This document shows positions 54,323 to 64,000 of a stretch of DNA of 64,000 nt, piece after piece. Source of the stretch: Nodosilinea nodulosa PCC 7104 (GTDB lineage Bacteria; Cyanobacteriota; Cyanobacteriia; Phormidesmidales; Phormidesmidaceae). The notes beneath the pieces were generated by a model. That model did not search any database and was not told the DNA's origin. It saw only the letters and a list, made by a program, of their open reading frames with translations. The stretch's first letter is position 1. Every line of letters starts with the position of its first letter. The stretch spans positions 3,840,507-3,904,506 of the forward strand of contig NZ_JH976537.1 in assembly GCF_000309385.1 (NCBI RefSeq). Reading direction: 5' to 3'. The translations under genes and the position numbers were made by a program.

Positions 54323-56386
54323 ATGGCAAAATTTGCACTGCTTATAGGCATTAGCAACTACTCATCTGGCTTATCTCTCTTACCCGCAGCAATTAAGGAC
54401 GTTCAAGCACTGCAGGTTGTATTAGAGCATCCTGAGATGGGTAATTTTGATCGAGTTCAGACGATACTTGATCAAGATGTTCAGAACATTCGGCGTGCTA
54501 TTGAAGATCACTTTCTACAATGTGGGCGAGAGGATCTTGCCTTGCTGTTTTTCTCTGGCCATGGCATTAAAGATGACTTTGGGAGGCTTTATCTTGCTGG
54601 CAAGGAGACTTCTAAGGATAAGTATGGAAATCTCATTCGCTCAACTTCAGTGGAGACATCTTTTATTCAGGAAACTATGTCTCGCAGCCGATCGCGCCAC
54701 AAGGTTGTAATTCTAGACTGTTGTTTCAGTGGTGCTTTTGGAGAAGGTTTCTTAGCTAAAGACGACGGCTTAATTGACATTGAGAATCAGTTAGGCGGAG
54801 AAGGAGTCGCTGTCTTAACTTCCTCAACTTCCATGCAATATTCTTTTGAACGCGAGGACTCAGACACTTCTATCTATACACGTTACCTAATTGAAGGCAT
54901 TGAAACTGGGGCCGCTGACTTAGATGGTGATGGACTAATTTCAAGTCAAGAGTTGCATAACTACACAGCCCAAAGAGTAGCTGAAGCCGCTCCAGCTATG
55001 AGGCCCAAGTTCTTTGTTTTTGAAGAAGGATTCCGAATTTACCTTGCTCAAGCACCTACCAAAGATCCGTTACTTCAATACCGCCGTGAGGTAGAACGTG
55101 CCGCTAAGTTCAACTCAAATTCTGGTGAAATTTCTGAAATCGCCCAGCAGACGTTAACATTGCTACGAGAAAATCTTGGTATACCAAGAGACATTGCAGA
55201 TAAAATTACTTACGAGGTATTAGAGCCGTATCGCAAGAAGAGGCAAAGTCTTCAAAATTATGAACAGACTCTACATGGTGTTCTCTGTGAAGAATATCCA
55301 TTGTCTAAACGATCCGAATTAGAACTCAAACGCCTTCAAAATATTTTAGGCTTGCAAGATGAAGACATTGAGCCAATTCGTTCTAGATTGATATCGGAAA
55401 AAGAGGTATCTGGTTTTCTTGCCCCCTTAAACGAAGAAAATCAGAGTGATAATGTTAAGTTAAGCCACTTTTCCAATTCACAATTGCCTGTAACAAAATC
55501 GGATTCGTCAGAGAGCCCTAACCCAATCCAGGCTTTACCATTTTCAGCATCTTTCATTCGAGAGGGTTCAACGGACGAGACCAATCAAGCTCGGCGATTC
55601 AACTTTACTACGTTTTTGATAGTATCAGGTGCCTTCGTTGCTACTGTTATTTCAGGAGTATTCGCTTATCAATATCTTTGGAAAGGAGGGTTTAGAGACC
55701 CAATAACAGTTTTTCAGTCAGCATCCTTTCCACCAAATGCTGGTGAGTCTATGAATAGACTGGCAACGCGTATACAAGAAGCGAATCGAGAAGGGAAAGT
55801 CAGTGATGATAAAGCATGGATAATGTACACCCAAGATGGGGACATTGATGGTGCTATTCAAGAGCTAAATAAAGTTCTCCCAATTAGTTCTGAATATACT
55901 GCTGTCCAAGAGAAGCTAGCGGTGTGGCAAGCAGGTTTTGACAAAAATCAGCAGAATTTTAATCTGAGCCAGATAGCCTTAAACAATGGTAGATTAACTT
56001 CAGCAGAGAGCTACGCTAACGCGCTTGATAGTACGCAAGATTACTGGCGAAATCACCAGCAGGAATTGTTGAATCGTATTTCACGTGAGCGCGCTAGGAT
56101 AGAACGCCAGAGCCATCGGCTTATCTGTGGGAATAGCAGCAGAGGCACTATCTTGAACCAGTTTCAAGTTGATGCCCAAGGTATACCAATCTCAGATTCA
56201 TCCGGAGAACTTGTTTTGGATAAAGCTGATTCTTTGTTAGAGGGAACTAAGGTTGCTTTAACAAGATCGCCAGCTAGTTCACAAATGAGTAACCTTGATC
56301 TAAGTTTTGTAGAAGTGAAAGGTGGGCCTGATTTGGGTAAGAGGGGTTGGGTTGATTCAAATGATCTATGCCGTCTGATGGACTAA
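54323..56386 (+). CDS. Membrane-anchored caspase-family (orthocaspase-like) protease
   Basis: A 687-residue protein. The p20 caspase domain (1-250) has the dyad His80 in FFSGHG and Cys134 in LDCCFSG. Within it DLDGDGLISSQEL (about 198-210) is an EF-hand-type calcium loop. A helical module common in cyanobacterial signalling proteins follows (IADKITYEVLEPYRKKRQSL, EEYPLSKRSELELKRLQNIL). One membrane helix lies at about 430-455, then a helical region and an SH3-like tail (GKRGWVDSNDLC). Processing after Arg/Lys is expected from the family. AT-rich codons differ from the neighbours, suggesting transfer. It is coupled to the EACC1-like gene. Confidence 0.88.
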   Translation: MAKFALLIGISNYSSGLSLLPAAIKDVQALQVVLEHPEMGNFDRVQTILDQDVQNIRRAIEDHFLQCGREDLALLFFSGHGIKDDFGRLYLAGKETSKDKYGNLIRSTSVETSFIQETMSRSRSRHKVVILDCCFSGAFGEGFLAKDDGLIDIENQLGGEGVAVLTSSTSMQYSFEREDSDTSIYTRYLIEGIETGAADLDGDGLISSQELHNYTAQRVAEAAPAMRPKFFVFEEGFRIYLAQAPTKDPLLQYRREVERAAKFNSNSGEISEIAQQTLTLLRENLGIPRDIADKITYEVLEPYRKKRQSLQNYEQTLHGVLCEEYPLSKRSELELKRLQNILGLQDEDIEPIRSRLISEKEVSGFLAPLNEENQSDNVKLSHFSNSQLPVTKSDSSESPNPIQALPFSASFIREGSTDETNQARRFNFTTFLIVSGAFVATVISGVFAYQYLWKGGFRDPITVFQSASFPPNAGESMNRLATRIQEANREGKVSDDKAWIMYTQDGDIDGAIQELNKVLPISSEYTAVQEKLAVWQAGFDKNQQNFNLSQIALNNGRLTSAESYANALDSTQDYWRNHQQELLNRISRERARIERQSHRLICGNSSRGTILNQFQVDAQGIPISDSSGELVLDKADSLLEGTKVALTRSPASSQMSNLDLSFVEVKGGPDLGKRGWVDSNDLCRLMD

Positions 56387-56628
56387 TGAACTGTTTGAGA
56401 TCCCTGTCGTGAAGTAAGTGAAGCAGTTGTCAACCAAAGACTTACTGTCTCAACCTTCTCTATCAACAAAAAGCTCTATTTAATTTATTGCTTTTATCTT
56501 GGTGACTGCTGGTTCTTGCGAAGTTTAGGGACGACTGGTACTTAGATTGGGACTCAACGGGCAAAATAGCTCCCGAAGTCAAAACAGCTCTGCTACGCTG
56601 GAATTTAATCGCTGTCAAACCCATACCA

Positions 56629-56982
56629 ATGTCGCTAGGACTGCAATCCGCTTCGTCAGCCACCACCATAGCCAAGTTTAAGGCCCTGTCGGACCCGCTG
56701 CGGCTGGAGGTGATTGAGCTGCTGCGATCGCAGGAAATGTGCGTGTGCGACCTGCGCGATCGCATGGACATCGCCCAGTCCAAACTTTCCTTTCACCTCA
56801 AAACCCTGCGCGAGGCCGGGCTAATCTCCGCCCGCCAGGATGGCCGCTGGATTTACTACAGCCTCAACCCGGCAGAATTTGGCGAACTCGAAGATTACCT
56901 CAGTGCCCTGCGCGCGATCGCGGTTCCCCGGCTGGCTCGGGCCTGTGGGGAGGGGATTGAGGGGATGGGGGAGATGGGGTAA
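56629..56982 (+). CDS. ArsR/SmtB-family transcriptional regulator
   Basis: A 117-residue winged-helix repressor. FKALSDPLRLEVIELL begins the domain, and MCVCDLRDRM contains the C-x-C pair that binds arsenite or antimonite in ArsR. SQSKLSFHLKTLREAGL-like text (here AQSKLSFHLKTLREAGL) is the recognition helix, and GRWIYYSL the wing. Metalloid response is likely, but no ars genes are adjacent. The last residues (GEGIEGMGEMG) and the stop codon are formed by the start of an octamer repeat array, so the C-terminus may vary between strains. Confidence 0.9.
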   Translation: MSLGLQSASSATTIAKFKALSDPLRLEVIELLRSQEMCVCDLRDRMDIAQSKLSFHLKTLREAGLISARQDGRWIYYSLNPAEFGELEDYLSALRAIAVPRLARACGEGIEGMGEMG

Positions 56983-57085
56983 TGGAGTGATGGGGTAATG
57001 GGGTAATGGGGTAATGGAGTGATGGGGTAATGGGGTGATGGGGAGATGGGGTGATGGGGTGATGGGGTAATGGGGTAATGGGTTT
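56974..57085. repeat. Octamer tandem repeat array (ATGGGGTA/G type)
   Basis: About 14 consecutive 8-base units, mostly ATGGGGTA or ATGGGGTG with ATGGAGTG and ATGGGGAG variants; the last unit decays to ATGGGTTT. The first unit contains the arsR stop codon. Such short tandem repeats are known in cyanobacteria and can change length by slippage. Confidence 0.9.
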
Positions 57086-57412
57086 TGAGCAGGATGGAGC
57101 ATGGTTAAAAAATTGCGGTTGAGAAGACTGAAACCCTCAATCCCTTCCCCTCAAAGCCGAAATTTACCCAACATCGCGATCGCTCCCCCCAAAGACTATC
57201 AATCTCCCCCACGCATCCATGCCCCCACGCCCTAACGCCCCCACGCCTCCACTCCCCCACGCCCCACTCCGGGAGTTTTGCTTAAATTCAACAAACGCTG
57301 ACATTAGCCCGCAGCCTCGGCTAATCCTGCCCGATCGCCTCAACCTGGGCAAACGGATCTTGCGAATACCCCTTAGAATGATTTGGATTTTTCGTAAGCA
57401 CCCCTGCAGCCT
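57086..57412. other. Intergenic region upstream of carB with C-rich degenerate repeats
   Basis: No gene is seen. Around 57205-57265 the text is dominated by CCCCCACGC and CCCCACGC units, a degenerate version of the G-rich octamers on the other strand. The carB promoter should lie to the right of these, but no element could be assigned. Confidence 0.5.
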
Positions 57413-60682
<3,270 letters not shown>

Positions 60683-60741
60683 GCTGGGAGAATGGAACGG
60701 GGAAGTCATCCTCCCCTCAGAGTGTGAGAATGTTTTTCATG

Positions 60742-60806
60742 GCGCTCCAGTACCCAGACTGAGACAACGTTTGAGCGTTTAGAAGGACGTCTCCACGTTG
60801 GAGCGC
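60742..60806. repeat. Inverted repeat downstream of carB, possible MITE relic
   Basis: GCGCTCCA (60742-60749) pairs exactly with TGGAGCGC (60799-60806). The inner part contains CAGACTGAGACAACGTTTGA and GACGTC text reminiscent of the MITE-like family arms. No T-run follows, so it is not a standard terminator. Confidence 0.4.
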
Positions 60807-60888
60807 GGGATAACTTGAAGCTGTATATCTTCTAATTCAAGAAGTGTAGAGATTCGCTATATGAGATATAGACTTTGGAGGATTATTC

Positions 60889-61677
60889 ATGCCAAACGAG
60901 AGATTAGTTCAGCGCTTTTCTATTGTACAAAAGCAATTTCAATTAAAGCTAGAAGAAATTAGATCGACTCATCAACACCAAGGTAATAAAGGATCAAACG
61001 TTGAACAGATAATTAGAGATTTTTTGAGAGCTTACTTTCCATTAGATCACAGAATTGGTCAAGGAGAAGTAATAGATAGTGGTGGAGAAATATCAAGCCA
61101 ACTAGATATAATAATGACTAACTCATATCATCCGTATATTAACGATCTCAGCCAGCCGAGTATTTATTTTATCGAAGGAGTCGCATGTTGTGGTGAAGTG
61201 AAAAGTGTTTTGGCCAGCAAAGATATTGAAGCGATTCTAAGTAACTGCTTAAGGTATAAGAAACTAAGCTTGCAATTGTCTAAGGGGATGACCATTCACT
61301 CTAACTTGTCAGATATTAAGCGATTTGTTGAGAAGAGGCCGTACTTTCTTTTCGCATTTGAATCTCAAATAAACTTGGACTCAATGCTTAAGAGAATATC
61401 AGAGTTTAATAAAAAACACGATTTGGAAGTTTGGCAACAGATCGATGCTGTTTTTCTCTTAGATCGAGGAGAAATAATAAACTTTGGAGATGGAAGAGGA
61501 GCCTTCCAGTTTAAGGATTTACAGGGTCAATCTATTGCTGGATTAATCAAGCGTTCTATAGATGAAGAACCTAATCTGCTATTCAGCTTCATGACATGGA
61601 TGTCAGCAGTCATACCTCGCTTTACCATTTACGACAATATACTAGTGTACTATCTGATGAAAGGGAAAATGGGATGA
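60889..61677 (+). CDS. DUF6602-family protein, PD-(D/E)xK nuclease-like
   Basis: A 262-residue protein. GNKGSNVEQIIRDFLRAYFP, IGQGEVIDSGGEISSQLDI (Asp) and CCGEVKSVL (Glu-x-Lys) form the D...ExK arrangement of the restriction-endonuclease fold. Conserved surroundings match what I recall of DUF6602 proteins, some of which lie in defence islands. The start has GGAGG eight bases upstream. The gene is AT-rich compared with carB, suggesting horizontal transfer. The stop overlaps ATGA, which opens a 17-codon frame (MTNEFYQHGALSYLHNA), possibly the stub of a coupled partner. Confidence 0.78.
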   Translation: MPNERLVQRFSIVQKQFQLKLEEIRSTHQHQGNKGSNVEQIIRDFLRAYFPLDHRIGQGEVIDSGGEISSQLDIIMTNSYHPYINDLSQPSIYFIEGVACCGEVKSVLASKDIEAILSNCLRYKKLSLQLSKGMTIHSNLSDIKRFVEKRPYFLFAFESQINLDSMLKRISEFNKKHDLEVWQQIDAVFLLDRGEIINFGDGRGAFQFKDLQGQSIAGLIKRSIDEEPNLLFSFMTWMSAVIPRFTIYDNILVYYLMKGKMG

Positions 61678-61928
61678 CTAATGAGTTTTATCAGCATGGT
61701 GCTTTGAGCTACCTGCACAATGCATAGCAGACTCTAAAGTGATGATGCATTACATTGGCATCATAGACAGATTTGTTAAATTTTATCCATTATGCGGTCA
61801 AATGACTTTACGCTGATAACTAGACAAAAAAGGCTTTAGTAAAGATTAAACAAGCTCAAAGACAGCAACCTCACGCCACGCATGGCAGATACTCTGCCAC
61901 AAGATCTACGCAAAGGAGGCTGAACAAA

Positions 61929-62168
61929 ATGGCAACCCTAACCATCAGCAACGAGCAAGTTATTGAACTTCTCAAGCAGCTTCCCCCTCAGCAGCAGGCG
62001 GAATTGTTCAAATATCTAATACTCCAGCAGTGGAGTACCTGGGACTCGCTATCTAGCTACGGAGCTGAGAGAGTCAGAAGAGTCGCCCAAGAGCGTGGCC
62101 TTAATTGGGGTGCCATGACCGAAGCAGAGCGCGAAGCTTTTATAAATGACATAGTGAACGAAGACTGA
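61929..62168 (+). CDS. Small antitoxin-like protein
   Basis: A 79-residue protein starting MATLTISNEQVIELLKQLPP, followed by QQQAELFKYLILQQWS and a C-terminal region (AERVRRVAQERGLNWGAMTE, AEREAFINDIVNED) of the type that binds toxins. AGGAGG lies nine bases upstream of the ATG. Similar proteins in cyanobacteria precede PIN-type toxins. Here the next gene is an unrelated DUF2358 protein, so it appears orphan. The assignment is tentative. Confidence 0.7.
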   Translation: MATLTISNEQVIELLKQLPPQQQAELFKYLILQQWSTWDSLSSYGAERVRRVAQERGLNWGAMTEAEREAFINDIVNED

Positions 62169-62202
62169 TGTAGCCACTGCATTCTCCAGGCGCGCCGCTT
62201 CT

Positions 62203-62589
62203 ATGGATATCCTCGAACAACTCCGCCTCGACTACCAGCGCTTCCCCAAAGACCAGAGCTATCAGCTGTACGCCGATGACGTGTACTTCAAAGACCCGCT
62301 AAACCAGTTTCGCGGCGTCGATCGCTACCGGCGCATGATTGGCTTCATCGATCGCTGGTTTCAGGAGATAGACTTTCAGCTCCACGCCATAGAGTATGCC
62401 AGCCCCACCCAAATCAACACCCGCTGGACCCTAAACTGGGTCGCTCCGGTGCCCTGGCATCCGGCCATGAGCATTCCCGGTCGCAGCGAGCTAGGGCTGG
62501 GGGAAGACGGCCAGATTATCTCCCACATCGACTATTGGGACTGCTCCCGTCTGGCGGTGCTGAAGCAGTTGTTTGCGAACCCAGGTTAA
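62203..62589 (+). CDS. DUF2358-domain protein (NTF2-like)
   Basis: A 128-residue protein with LRLDYQRFPKDQSYQLYADD, FKDPLNQFRGVDRYRRMIGF, STRWTLNW-like text (here NTRWTLNWVAPVPWHP) and SELGLGEDGQIISHIDYWD. This is the DUF2358 pattern conserved in cyanobacteria and plastids, with a cone-shaped NTF2-like fold expected. The function is unknown. It is 34 bases after the antitoxin-like gene. Confidence 0.83.
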   Translation: MDILEQLRLDYQRFPKDQSYQLYADDVYFKDPLNQFRGVDRYRRMIGFIDRWFQEIDFQLHAIEYASPTQINTRWTLNWVAPVPWHPAMSIPGRSELGLGEDGQIISHIDYWDCSRLAVLKQLFANPG

Positions 62590-62695
62590 ACTCATCATCC
62601 CCTGCCAAGCAACGCTAGCTTTACCATTGCCCATACAAACGAGACGACGCGCCGATTTACTGCCACAATCGGGGTGAAACCATTGAGGACGGCCT

Positions 62696-63109
62696 ATGAG
62701 AATGGTCAAGCAAGCGTTAGCAGGGTTCTTCCTGCTGATTGGGTTGCCGATTACGCTGTGGGCGATCGTAGATATTGTTAACCCTGCCACCGATGCCGAA
62801 CAGCGCGCGGGCGCAGGCGCAGCGCTGGCATTTTTTGGGTTACCCTCCACGGCCCTGGGCGCCTGGCTGGTTAAAGACCTGCGCCAGAACCAGCAGCAAT
62901 CGTCTGAGGCATTGCTGCAGCAGCAGGAGCAGCTTTTTTTGAAGATTCTCCATGCCCACGAAGGGAGCCTGACTGTGATTCAGTTTGCCACCGAGACTGA
63001 GATGTCTCTGGAAGACTCTAAGGAATTTCTAGACCAAAAAGCTAAATTTCTCAATGCCTCCTTCGATGTGTCAGACACCGGGGCCATTGTGTACCGCTTT
63101 CCGATGTAG
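62696..63109 (+). CDS. Small membrane protein of unknown function
   Basis: A 137-residue protein with two N-terminal membrane helices (about 6-28 and 40-62), a Gln-rich probable coiled coil (QNQQQSSEALLQQQEQLF) and a C-terminal soluble winged-helix-like region (TVIQFATETEMSLEDSKEFL). Relatives in cyanobacteria have the same layout and no known function. It converges on serS with 7 bases between the stops. Confidence 0.72.
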   Translation: MRMVKQALAGFFLLIGLPITLWAIVDIVNPATDAEQRAGAGAALAFFGLPSTALGAWLVKDLRQNQQQSSEALLQQQEQLFLKILHAHEGSLTVIQFATETEMSLEDSKEFLDQKAKFLNASFDVSDTGAIVYRFPM

Positions 63110-63116
63110 CAGGTGC

Positions 63117-64000
<884 letters not shown>

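Overview
The window is a chromosomal segment of a cyanobacterium. The evidence is psbK, a cyanobacterial aldehyde deformylating oxygenase, a DASH cryptochrome, group 3 sigma factor SigF, a CIRCE-controlled groESL operon, Uma2/DUF3110/DUF2358 families typical of cyanobacteria, and very many HIP1 octamers (GCGATCGC). The GC-rich codon use and gene set fit a Leptolyngbya/Nodosilinea-like lineage, but no 16S rRNA gene is present, so the genus is a guess. No rRNA, tRNA or CRISPR array was seen.

Layout: 1-11.9 kb holds the 5' part of ado, a lone ABC ATPase, a GH13 amylase, a NuiA-type nuclease inhibitor, cry-DASH, a structured intergenic region that may be an orphan HEARO-like RNA ending at a strong terminator, a secreted protein, a DppB-type permease, a fatty-acid-hydroxylase/SDR fusion, a PilP/GspC-like membrane protein and sigF. 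12-24 kb holds msrP, a CobW-family GTPase, a Uma2 nuclease, a VOC protein, lepB and a 1828-residue TamB homologue. 24-37 kb holds DUF3110, DUF4870, murQ, a pentapeptide protein, a rhomboid protease beside a truncated pirin, a DUF1574-like SGNH protein, a membrane protein/DUF167/mobA operon, mtnA, a transmembrane Ser/Thr kinase and a GGDEF-EAL protein. 37.6-38.6 kb is a complete IS5-family insertion sequence with a 3-bp target duplication. 39-53 kb holds a lipoprotein, a SOUL protein, groES-groEL, a DMT exporter, an RTX/GDSL esterase, a GGDEF-EAL protein with an ethylene-receptor-like sensor, gdhA, aat, a second Uma2 protein, rpsN, psbK and tgt.

53.4-62 kb is the accessory part. An AT-rich two-gene cassette codes for a small protein resembling the conflict-system constant component EACC1 and a membrane-anchored caspase-like protease with an EF-hand loop. 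It is followed by an ArsR regulator whose stop codon lies inside an octamer repeat array, then carB with an in-frame octamer-repeat insertion, an AT-rich DUF6602 nuclease-like gene and an antitoxin-like gene. The window ends in serS.

Functional links: mobA and msrP both belong to molybdenum enzyme biology. lepB and tamB serve the cell envelope, and murQ recycles wall sugar. Two GGDEF-EAL proteins suggest c-di-GMP signalling. A dispersed palindromic MITE-like repeat occurs at least four times (8.5, 23.3, 27.2 and 49.2 kb). The best candidates for an under-described system are the EACC1-like/caspase cassette and the ethylene-receptor-like c-di-GMP protein.
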